Source: Lucinisca nassula
Lineage: Eukaryota; Mollusca; Bivalvia; Lucinida; Lucinidae
Assembly (NCBI GenBank): GCA_963580285.1
Contig: OY757015.1
Span: forward strand, 128,184,188 to 128,248,187
Direction: 5' to 3'
DNA: 64,000 nt
Shown: in pieces, positions 20,572 through 29,057 of the stretch
How the letters are laid out: each line of letters opens with the position of its first letter
Numbering within the stretch: the stretch's first letter is position 1
Position numbers and translations under genes: made by a program
Notes under the pieces: generated by a model
Databases searched by the model: none
What the model saw: only the letters and a program-made list of their open reading frames with translations
What the model was told of the DNA's origin: nothing

Positions 20572-20822
20572 CTGGGGCCAGTTGTTCAAAACTAACGACG
20601 TCGTTAGTTAATGTATCGTTAAAACTTTGATAATTAAATATGGCAAATATGCTGAAATATTTGCTGAAAAAATGTGAGCAGCTTTTGCAGACGCAAAAGC
20701 TGCTCACATTTTTTTTTCAGCAAAAATACCAAAATTTACGATATTGTTCTTGCTAGAACACTTAGCAATATGACCACTAACGAGCTCGTTAAGCTAACGA
20801 TGCTTTGAACAACTGGCTCCAG
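20572..20822. mobile_element. 251-bp MITE with a pre-miRNA-like internal hairpin
   Basis: Terminal inverted repeats are CTGGGGCCAGTTGTTCAAA at 20572-20590 and TTTGAACAACTGGCTCCAG at 20804-20822, with one mismatch. Inside, AATGTGAGCAGCTTTTGC (20671-20688) pairs perfectly with 20693-20710 around a 4-nt AGAC loop. The stem extends outward through A/T runs and CTG/CAG to nearly 28 bp. The element is non-coding. Confidence 0.85.
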
Positions 20823-20851
20823 GGCAATATCTACAGGAGCATAAAACTTAA

Positions 20852-21072
20852 TCATTTTTGTACTAAATTGAATCTTCCCCCTTATATATAGCAGGAATCC
20901 ATTTCAAAATTTAGGGGTGTCAGATTGTGTTTTCTTCAAAATTTATTTGGAAAATAGTTGAACTTTTGGCAAATAGTGAAGGCCTTGATCAGACGCGGCA
21001 GAATGCGGCGTCTGATCTGGGCCTGCACTGTTTGCCAGGGTACCCGTTTTGGGGTTTCCGGTACAAAATGTG
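20852..21072. mobile_element. TTAA-flanked MITE with near-palindromic centre
   Basis: TTAA lies at 20848-20851 and 21073-21076. The ends TCATTTTTGTAC and GTACAAAATGTG are near-perfect inverted repeats. The centre GATCAGACGCGGC ... GCGGCGTCTGATC is a hairpin with a small loop. It shares AAATTTAGGGGTGTCAG and TGGGCCTGCACTGTTTGCC with the MITE at 15123-15331, so the two belong to one family. Confidence 0.75.
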
Positions 21073-21079
21073 TTAAACT

Positions 21080-22340
21080 ACTGCATAGATGAAAAACAGT
21101 GAGGACTCGTCAGCATGAAATAATTGAAATGCTGGATCAATAAAAACCAACAGTTAGGCTCCGGTGGGCCCGATCAGAGACAGAGCATCAGACACCAAAC
21201 GACATTTCCTATTATATAGTAAAGGAGTTTAAGTAAGTATTAGGTCCAGAGTCGTCATAGAATCTGAGGCCCGAGCAGAATCAAAGAGGATAGATTTGGT
21301 TAACTACCATGCATTCAGTGTCTCGTATAATAGCTGTGCTGTTCTCGGTCTTTTTATATCGACGATTGAATTTAAGAAATTAAGTACTGAAATCATCGAA
21401 AATCCTCACATGGAATTATATTAATTAAGCTTACGAGGTGTGACTGTATCTTTAAGAAAGGTAACTCCAGTTTTTTTTTTCTTATCGGTACCATTGTCAT
21501 TTCCTCTCAATGTCGGGTAAAGTAGAAGCGAAGGCAATGATCAGGAACCGATACAATTAACCCATAGCTCCCATCAGAGACACCAAAGGGAACGAAGCAC
21601 AAACATGAAACAACAGACCTAATGGAAACATCAATAGCGGAAAGCCAAACAAAAATAAAAAAAAAAACGCACAAATTGTGAAACAATGTCTCCAGAAATG
21701 ATAAATTCAGCAAAGATAACGCCTGTTTTATTTTTTCTTCTCACTGTCATTGTCATTTCATCTTACTATCGCGTAAACCCCACACCTACGGGAACAACGT
21801 CTCCAAAAATGACATAAATATTGTTGAAGGTGACGTAAAACCTAAACACGAGCAAACAATCAATCCATTAAAAGAAAAACATCGCACCCAGGAACAAATT
21901 CTTCTCGAAGAGTTAAAATTTTTAGAAGAGTTGGGTTAAGAGAAAAAATAAATGAGCCGCGTCAAAAGAAAAATAGAAGTGGAGGCAATGATCAGGCATC
22001 GATACTATTTACCCAAAGCTCCCATCAGAGACACCAAAGGGAAAGAAACACAAACATGAAACAACAGACCCTAATGAAAACATCAATAGTGTTAAGCCAA
22101 AAGGACAGTTCTTTCCCACAAAATGGCCAATTGGCTATCCAAAACAAAATAATATAAGCGACACAAACATCCAAAGACAAACCATAACAAAAATAAACTG
22201 TGACAGAAGAACCGCCTTGGAACGGTCAGTGAAACGAATTTCATTGGGGGCTTAAACCAATTTTACGTGGCCACAATCCTCGCCCTTACTCGATTTAGAC
22301 AAATAATTTGTTCAGTCCGCATAAAAGCCTTTTAAATTGC
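21080..22340 (-). repeat. Naiad 3'-end fragments, minus strand
   Basis: Three minus-strand pieces of the Naiad 3' region lie at about 21080-21400, 21520-21705 and 21965-22340. They share GACTCGTCAGCATGA, CAGAGACAGAGCATCAG, GATCAGGAACCGATACAATT, ACACCAAAGGGAA, AATGGCCAATTGGCTATCCA and TTACGTGGCCACAATCCTCG. The coding remnants (GAATTTAAGAAATTAAGTAC, the very end of the RT) are broken. Confidence 0.7.
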
Positions 22341-22433
22341 ATTTGTGAATAAAAAATGTGCGGACCAGCCTGCGCATCCATACAGACTGATCGGCACCTT
22401 TGTGATCGCCATTTGAATGGTACAAATATCCCT

Positions 22434-22570
22434 CCCAGCAGGCACATGACGTAATTGTGACGTCACATCGACGTCGATACAATTTCATGACGTTCGTGCA
22501 ACGTCACATCAACGTCGGTGGTTGCACCTACGTTGATTTGACGTTACCCTAGCGACGTGTGCCTGCTGGG
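22434..22570. mobile_element. 137-bp MITE with CCCAGCAGGCACA ends
   Basis: Perfect 13-bp terminal inverted repeats, CCCAGCAGGCACA and TGTGCCTGCTGGG, bound a small element rich in ACGTCA / TGACGT words (six or more). I cannot define a target duplication with confidence. It is non-coding. Confidence 0.8.
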
Positions 22571-22616
22571 CTAGTATGTAGAACTGAACTTAAAAACAGC
22601 TACGTGTCTTAGTTGA

Positions 22617-22856
22617 ATAGCGAGGTAGCGCAGTGGTAAGTGCACTTGCTTCTTATGCTAGGGGCCCCCGCTTCGATCCCGGCAGCCGTTATAACAGTTA
22701 ATAACAATTCGTTTTCCGCACATGCTCCGCAGGCATCATATGCGGGGACGAATGCCACAAGTGCACAATCCTTCGGTTTGTTAGGATAACCCGGGGCCCC
22801 TTGTGCGGAGTGAATCATCTGGTGTGCAAGTTAAATATCCATACGGTAATTAAATG
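22617..22856 (+). mobile_element. tRNA-derived SINE
   Basis: The plus strand shows GAGGTAGCGCAGTGGTAAGT (A-box region) and GCTTCGATCCCGGC (B-box region), then GGGACGAATGCC, GTGCACAATCCTTCGG and GGGGCCCCTTGTGCGGAG. It is homologous to the family at 1130-1353 but has an insertion between head and body (GTTATAACAGTTAATAACAA). Confidence 0.8.
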
Positions 22857-23204
22857 ATTAGTGGGTAGTCTCCACTTCTATTTTTCATTCTACAAAACTG
22901 TATGTAATGTACACGTTAACTGAGACTGATCGCAGTATAAGTGACCAGAAATAAAGAAGTTGGTAAAAGAAAGAAAGAAAAAAAAAACACAGACAGGTTT
23001 TGCTGCAGAAAACGACAGGAATACGAAAGCGTAGTTTGATGTCAGGCCATTAAATAATGAACCAAAAAAGAAAAAAAAATGATAAAAAGAAACAGACTAT
23101 TATATATATGCTGATATAGAACAGTCTCTAGATTTAGCCGAAATCCAGTGATGAAGTAAGATTTCTGAGATGGGTCAAGTTAGGTATTCAAATCCCATTA
23201 TTCA
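22857..23204. other. AT-rich non-coding stretch
   Basis: A-rich simple sequence is present (GAAAGAAAGAAAAAAAAAAC near 22972, AAAAAAGAAAAAAAAATGAT near 23066). No gene is seen. Confidence 0.5.
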
Positions 23205-23400
23205 CCTTAGGGTAGTTTATATTTTCTTATCTTTTGGGATCATCGATTCCACTGTGGAATATTGAACTAAATATCTGAGGCTTACTGATGAGGCCTAAGT
23301 GGCCAACACTAGCTAGTCAAGCCGACAAGAAAATGTATACTTCATACTTGTCATTTCTTTGGTGTACTCCCTACCCTTTTATTATACATTTTTACTGTCA
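23205..23400 (+). mobile_element. Hammerhead unit, diverged copy
   Basis: The unit body (TAGGGTAGTTTATATTTTCT, TTGGGATCATCGATTCCACT) leads to CTGATGA at 23285-23291. Stem II GGCC/GGCC is intact, but the core GAAA reads AACA. Stem III CTAGCTAG and TC are kept, while the stem I strand changed to AAGCCGAC. The core change predicts no activity. The body continues to about 23390. Confidence 0.65.
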
Positions 23401-23409
23401 GTTTCTTTT

Positions 23410-23640
23410 TGTTTGCTTGTTTGTGGTTTACGCCCTCATCAACAGTTTAAATGCGATTTTGGAGACGTTGATTCCGTTTGGTGGGCCTATCACTCGACAT
23501 GGAGATGAAACAACATCAAAAGCCCTGACAACTAAAGAGTTCGCTAGGGTTTAAAGAACGTTCCACCACGCACCACTTTTTTCTTGGCAGACTTAGACCT
23601 TAAGCGGTTCATCCGTACTCAAGTTCGGCCGCTTTCAGCC
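23410..23640 (-). repeat. R300 repeat, diverged
   Basis: Minus-strand phrases TGAGTACGGATGAACCGCTT, AAGTCTGCCAAGAAAA and TTTCATCTCCATGTCGAGTG match the family order. The copy is clearly older than the others. A partial foldback sequence (GCTCTAAACATAGATTGTGG) follows near 23741-23762. Confidence 0.6.
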
Positions 23641-24312
23641 AAAACGCGAAAACGCAAACATGCTTTCTCAAGAATATTGAGAATTTTGCCACCATAAATT
23701 GAAAAATACCGGTAAAAATTCCGAACTTGTTAAATGTTTTTGCTCTAAACATAGATTGTGGATACCATTTGAACCACCTTGCGAAGAATCACCTTGCCCC
23801 AAAGTCTATTTCTCAAAGCACAATGGTTCTACAGTCAATTTTATCACTGTAGTCGGATACAAGTTCAACGTACAGTCTTTTTCAAATGAACACAGTGGAA
23901 GTTGTCAGGTGTGTCAATCTTCCTTACAGGCAATACAATTAAGAGACAGTCGCCCATCTGTACTCTCCGAGCTCAGCTGGCTATAAAGATACGTAAGTGG
24001 CTGCTGATATTTTTTCTAAAACCATTTATCATTCTACATACGCTTTGATCTTGTCATTGCTTCTACTGCAAGATTGTTATCGCTCAGGTTATTACCTGAC
24101 AAGAATGCTTCAAACCTACTGGATTATAACGCTATAAACATACTGATTTAAAACGCTATTAAACCATGATTGAGCAATTTTGAACGAAAAAATACATACG
24201 CTTAGCTTAATCATGTGGTACATGTATAGGCTATAAGACTTAAATATTGGACTTACATCTCTTCTGCAATAAGGCCTAATTGGTTCCATTGTGGAATTTT
24301 GAAAATATCTGA

Positions 24313-24358
24313 GGGTCACTGATGAGGCCTAATTGGCCGAAACTAGCTAGTCTGGCCC
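24313..24358 (+). ncRNA. Type I hammerhead ribozyme, fully consensus core
   Basis: Stem I is GGGTCA (24313-24318) with TGGCCC (24353-24358). CTGATGA lies at 24319-24325. Stem II is GGCC (24326-24329) with GGCC (24335-24338) around TAATT. GAAA lies at 24339-24342. Stem III is the palindrome CTAGCTAG (24343-24350), then TC, with predicted cleavage after C24352. All invariant core nucleotides are present. The very short stem III is typical of the hammerheads of Penelope-like elements and animal retrozymes. The surrounding unit covers about 24280-24448. Confidence 0.85.
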
Positions 24359-24531
24359 AGAAAACATGCACACTCCATATTTTTCAGTTCTGTGGTGTAT
24401 TCCTTGCTTCCAAAGGATAACCCTTTTATAGAACATATTTAATACTATGTAACTGACTTCAACATTCGTAATAAATTGTTTACTGCTAAATTTCTTAATC
24501 AGGGTTCTACGCAAAGCCTTTTCAAAGTTCC

Positions 24532-24742
24532 TGCCCTACATCATAGTGTAGTTTATATTTTCTTGTCCTTTGGGATGATTGATTTCATTGTGGAATTTTG
24601 AAAATATTTGAGGGTAACTGATAAGGCCTAATTGGCCGAAACTAGCTAGTCGTGCCCAGAAAACAACACTCCATATTTTTTTTTTCAGTTCCATGGTGTA
24701 TTCCTTGCTTCCAAAGGCTTACCCTTTCTAGAACATATTTAT
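24532..24742 (+). mobile_element. Hammerhead unit inserted in a Naiad copy, core mutated
   Basis: This is a complete ~205-bp unit from CCCTACATCATAGTGTAG to TCTAGAACATATT. The core at about 24612-24657 has CTGATAA instead of CTGATGA, and the stem I 3' strand reads GTGCCC, so activity is unlikely. Naiad sequence is continuous across the insertion (TTTTCAAAGTT before, TTATACACGTCATTCGG after), giving a clean estimate of its edges. Confidence 0.78.
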
Positions 24743-25689
24743 ACACGTCATTCGGAATTAATTTCAAAATGCAATATAGGACTTACATCTGTTCTGCAAT
24801 AAGGTCTATCGGAACCAGAATTTTATGGAGACTTAGTATATAAATTCAGAAAAATATATAAATGCAAGGATTTCAGGACCCAATTTCGTAAAATCATTCT
24901 TCTATATAAAAATATAGATAACAACATAAATGTTATACGACAGACTGCGTGCATGGTAGTTAACTTAATCACAGTTGACAACTTTGCTTCCCTTGTTTAT
25001 TGCACGCCGGTGGGTCAGGCCTCAAATTCTATGACGTTTCCAGCGTAAAGGCTCACTGCGAATTAGAGAGTATCTAATTTGATGTAATGTAGGTTGGTGC
25101 CTGATGCTCTGTCTCTGGCCGGGCCCATCGGAGTCATAACTGTCGGTCGTCTTTTGCTCCAGCATTTCTGTGGTTTCTTGGTGTCGAGTCCTCACCGTTG
25201 ATTCATCTCTGTGGTTGTTTGATTTTTGTGTTCACGGAGATTTTGCACTGATGAGTAAGGAGGCCTTAATGCGGACTGAGCAAATTATTTGTCTAAATCG
25301 CGACGGAAATAAGGGCGAGGATTGTGGCCACGTAAAATTGATTTAAGCCAGCCCCCCCCCCCCGTTGAATTCGTTACACTGACCGTTCAAAGGCTGTTTA
25401 GCATTGTTATGGTTTGTCTTTGAGGGTTTGTATCGCTAATATTATTTTGTTTTGGATAGCCAATTCGCCATTTTGTTTGAAAGTAACTGTCCCTTTGGCT
25501 TTCCGCTTTTGATGTTTCCATTAGGGTCTATTTGTTTCATGCCTGTGCTTCCATCCCTCTGATCTCTTTATTTCATATTGTCAAATAGTCAGCATGGCTA
25601 AGGACACACGAACTTGCGAGTGCCTCTCCGCCATATGAACGAGTTTATATTTCACAATTCAAGTGAAATAACATTTTATGATATACACA

Positions 25690-25960
25690 ACATACAATTG
25701 AATGCAATGATCAGGAATCGATACAATTAACCCACACCTGCCATCAAAAAGAAACACGAACATAATTAATATCATTTTAATAAAACTGTCATAGATGGAA
25801 AGCCAAAATGATAGTTCCCCTTCCACAAACTGGCCTACATGCTATCAAAATTAATAAATACTATTAATACACACAAGACGACCTATAACACTTATATACC
25901 ACGACAAAAAAAAAACGCCTTGTAACGGTCAGCAAAAAAGTAACAACATTAAACTGTGTA
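25690..25960 (-). repeat. Naiad 3'-end fragment, minus strand
   Basis: GATCAGGAATCGATACAATT, CCAAAATGATAGTTCCC and CGCCTTGTAACGGTCAGC mark the terminal ~270 bp of the Naiad family, diverged. It is oriented opposite to the plus-strand copy ending just upstream at 25570. Confidence 0.65.
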
Positions 25961-27160
25961 CTTGAAAGCAAAGCAGTCGTAACGTAAAATCAGTCTATAT
26001 ATATACTGAAGTGGTTGACAATGGAAAAAATGCAGTCGTACAGTGTCTTCCTTCACCTTAAATAACCGCGCCTAATGACGCCAATGTGAAGGTGACGTTA
26101 ATACTGGTGGATGAGACATCATTTAAAAATGGCGTTTTCCAACAGACGACGCCATGTTTCTGGATTGGCCATTGTGTTTCCTTTTCAAAATACTGCTGAA
26201 TTCTAAAAAGAAATTAGCTAGAATCTAGTCAGACTGTAAGTTCTTTTAGTCCAGACTACGACAAGATAGTGGCCTATTTTAAAGTCTCAAAACGGGAACG
26301 CTTGAAAGGAGTTCTATTATGAACGAGACTGCTTATCTTCGGGCATTCCGGTAACTTCTAAAGAAAATAAACGGGACATTTTGGTTTATAATAAAATGTT
26401 ACGTAAATATGAGCCGCACCAATCTGATGTGCGCATGCGCGAAGACTCGATTCAGCCTCTGCATCCGATCAGCGTGATTTGAGACATCGCTGTGCGACAT
26501 ATGGATAGCCGATGACACAATCTTTCATCAAGTAAGGGTCGTTGAGTAAGGCGAAGATGTTGTGTATATTGTGTCACTTGGGCGTCCAACGTATATTGGC
26601 TTACAGTGGGGCAAGGCTTGCTGCCCTGGCACCAGTTAAGGATAGAGGGGAATATTGTTATTTCTTTACTTTCTACACTTCCATTCAATTTCCTTTTTCA
26701 ATCCTATCATTCCTTTCGTCTCCTCTACTGTCTCTTCCATATCGTTTTACTCTTTCTCTGGGAGATGACACGAAACGATCGGCATGGGTTGTCGTGTAGT
26801 TACAATAGATAACCTGGCAGAGGAAGTTGTATTATGTCTTAAATGTAGTTTTTAATCTTCACTAAGCATTCTTGTGCAAAGACACGTTTTGGGATTAACT
26901 CATTCATGATTAAAGGAATATCGTGCAAATGATGTATCGATTTAAATTTGACTTTTAATTTAATAGTTTCATGTTCGACAGATATTTCCTTATTGGCTTG
27001 GCATATTCAATACAGCACTTAGAGCTTTACTGCATTGTGCATTGCTAAAATGCAACAATGACATGAAAATGTTAAATACAACTTTCAGGAACGTTTCATC
27101 GTCAGATCTTACGAACAAAACTGTTATTAAACTGCACAGACGCAGTTCATATAGCAATTA
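25961..27160. other. Non-coding stretch, no gene seen
   Basis: No recognised repeat or gene is visible. Two overlapping plus-strand frames (26542-26812) and a minus-strand frame (26452-26688) lack domains and a consistent coding signature. This is the longest stretch in the left half of the window without an identified mobile element, and so the most plausible piece of unique host DNA. Confidence 0.5.
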
Positions 27161-27164
27161 AGTA

Positions 27165-28215
27165 GAAGTAAAACAAAGATCAGGAATCGATACAATTAAC
27201 TTACTCCACCCATCAAAGACACCAAAGGGAAAGAAACACAAACAAGAAGCGACCAGACCATAATGGAAACCTAAACAAAGGAAGGCCATAAGGACAGTTA
27301 CTTTCCCACAAAATGGCCATATGGCCATCCAAAATAAAAAGACACAAGTGATACACAGAAAGTAACAAACAACAACATAAATAAACCGCCACAGAAGAAC
27401 CGCCTTGGAACGGTCAGTGGAAAGATTTTCACTGGGGGGTGGGGGGGTGGCTTAAATCGATTTTACGTGGCCACAATCCTCGCCTTTACTTCCGTCGCGA
27501 TTTAGACAAATAATTTGTTCAGTCCGCATAAAGGCCTCTTAACTCACCAGTGCAACATCTCCGTGAACACAAATAATCAAAGAACCACAGAGGTGAGACA
27601 ACGGTGAGGACTCGACAGCAAGAAACCACAGAAATGCTGGAGCAAAAGAAAACCAACAGTTAGACCCCGATGGGCTCGACCAGAGACAGAGCATCAGTCA
27701 CCAACCAACATTACCTTGAATTAGATCTCTGTAATTCTCAATAAGCCTTTACGTTGGGACCGTCATAGAATATGAGGCCTGACCCACCGATGTGCAATTA
27801 AAGAGTGAAGCAAAGTTGCCAACCGTGATTGGGTTAACTACCATGCATGCAGTCTGTCGTATAACACCCATGTTGTACCCAATCTCTTTACAACGAAGAA
27901 TGATTTTACGAAATTGGGTGCTGAAGTCATTGCGGTTATATATTTTTCTGAATTTATATACTAAGTCACCATAAAATTCGGGTTCCGATAGACTTTGTTG
28001 CAGAAGAGATTTAAGTCCAATATTGAATTTTGAAATTAAATCAGAATGGCGTCAATAAAATTTTGAAAAGGCTTTGCGTAGTTTATGGTACCGATAACCC
28101 TGATTAAGAAGTTTAGCCGTTAATAATTTATTACGAGTGTTGAAGTCAGTTACATGACTACACACTCTAGCAAATCGAATTAATTGCGAAATATAAACCT
28201 GAAATGGAAACTGAG
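27165..28215 (-). pseudogene. Naiad element, 3' third, minus strand
   Basis: The minus strand carries the RT C-terminus, from the segment equivalent to RHSDLISKF through the conserved tail IRQTACMVVNPITVGNFAS to a TAA near 27735. The 3' non-coding region follows down to AAGTAGAAGTAAAACAAAGA at 27165. It lies head to head with the plus-strand copy at 28335. The tail frame shows no stop where the plus-strand copy has TAA. Confidence 0.78.
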
Positions 28216-28334
28216 TTTAATATAACCGCGATTCGATCTTATATCACAGTTTGAATATTGTAGTGTCATGTGCGATGTCCTATTCGAATTGAGACCTTAC
28301 AGTCGATACTTTAAAAAAACGTATATAAAACTGA

Positions 28335-29021
28335 AAATCGGACTCTTCACTAAGCATCAAATCGCCCATCCTTCGAAAATATACTAATCCGTGGAAAAGA
28401 AGTGGAATGTATCCTATTATTTCTAAGTGCAATGCCAAGAGGTGCAGATGTTGTTCGCATTTAAGCACTGCGTCTACCGTTACTTCATCTGTAAACGGTA
28501 GACGCTTCTCTGTAGTTAACATGTCTGATTTGACATGACAGTCTACAGATTTAATTTATCTAATTACTTGACGTGCTGCAAACTGTAATATGCAGTACGT
28601 CGGTCAAACTAACCGCATGCTTAAAACTAGATTGAAGAGCATTATCGTAGAATGAGTAAGCCTAAGAAAACTGACACTTTCTTGTACCGTCACTTTCGAC
28701 GTACAGGTCATTCTGTAAATAACATTGTTATACAACCAGTGGAAAAAACTTTATTACGATGCAAATTCTACATCTAGATTCAAAATAATCAAAAGACATG
28801 AAGCTGAACTAAAATGGATTAAATTTTTACAGACCCCTTTTCCACTGGGATTTAATGACAACATTTATCATGAGGGTAATATTTCAAGAATGCCGGACTT
28901 TGATATTTTCTCACTCCTGGAATATCGAAAACGCAGAAATAGATCTCACGGCACCAGGAAAAATGGTAACTTTAAACGTAAATCACGTGCGTTTAATCGA
29001 AACAATATTAGACTGAAGTGA
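28335..29021 (+). pseudogene. GIY-YIG endonuclease half of a Naiad Penelope-like element
   Basis: Readable in order are SPILRKYTNPWKRSGMYPII (28362-28421), KCNAKRCRCC (28425-28454), SSVNGRRFSV, QSTDLIYLIT (28539-28568), QYVGQTNRMLKTRL (about 28593-28634), HYRRMSKPKKTDTFLYRHF, and, after another frame change, HEAELKWIKFLQTPFPLGFN and IYHEGNISRMPDFDIFSLL. LIYLIT and QYVGQT are the two halves of the GIY-YIG nuclease signature. In canonical Penelope elements this domain follows the RT. Here it precedes it, which is the diagnostic of the Naiad/Chlamys clade. Lesions include a TGA at 28536-28538, a one-base loss near 28569, a small insertion near 28585, and frame changes near 28637 and 28745. Confidence 0.82.
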
Positions 29022-29057
29022 CTGTCAATTATATTATTAAATCATGGACGCCACTCT

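Larger units (their letters stand above)
24240..25570 (+). pseudogene. Naiad RT C-terminus and 3' region interrupted by hammerhead units
   Basis: Compared with the fuller copy at 28335-31950, Naiad sequence is present at about 24240-24278 (TTGGACTTACATCTCTTCTG), 24449-24531 and 24743-25570. Hammerhead units occupy the gaps. The last block holds the C-terminal tail (CMVVN-like, NFASLVYCTPVGQAS) and the 3' region with CACGGAGATTTTGCACTGAT and GGCCACGTAAAATTGATTTA. It is not translatable as one frame. Confidence 0.72.

Noticed and set aside
26452..26812. Overlapping plus- and minus-strand frames as a host gene
   Set aside because: They are short frames without domains, plausible splice structure or codon bias. 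The surrounding 1.2 kb gives no supporting signal.
28280..28522. Minus-strand 80-codon frame over the Naiad nuclease start
   Set aside because: The plus strand here encodes a recognisable KCNAKRCRCC cysteine cluster in frame with the nuclease, so the minus frame is a shadow.
28569..28571. Second TGA in the Naiad nuclease as a selenocysteine codon
   Set aside because: Shifting by one base restores a Thr-Cys-Cys-Lys type reading, so this TGA results from a single-base loss and not from a Cys-to-Sec replacement.
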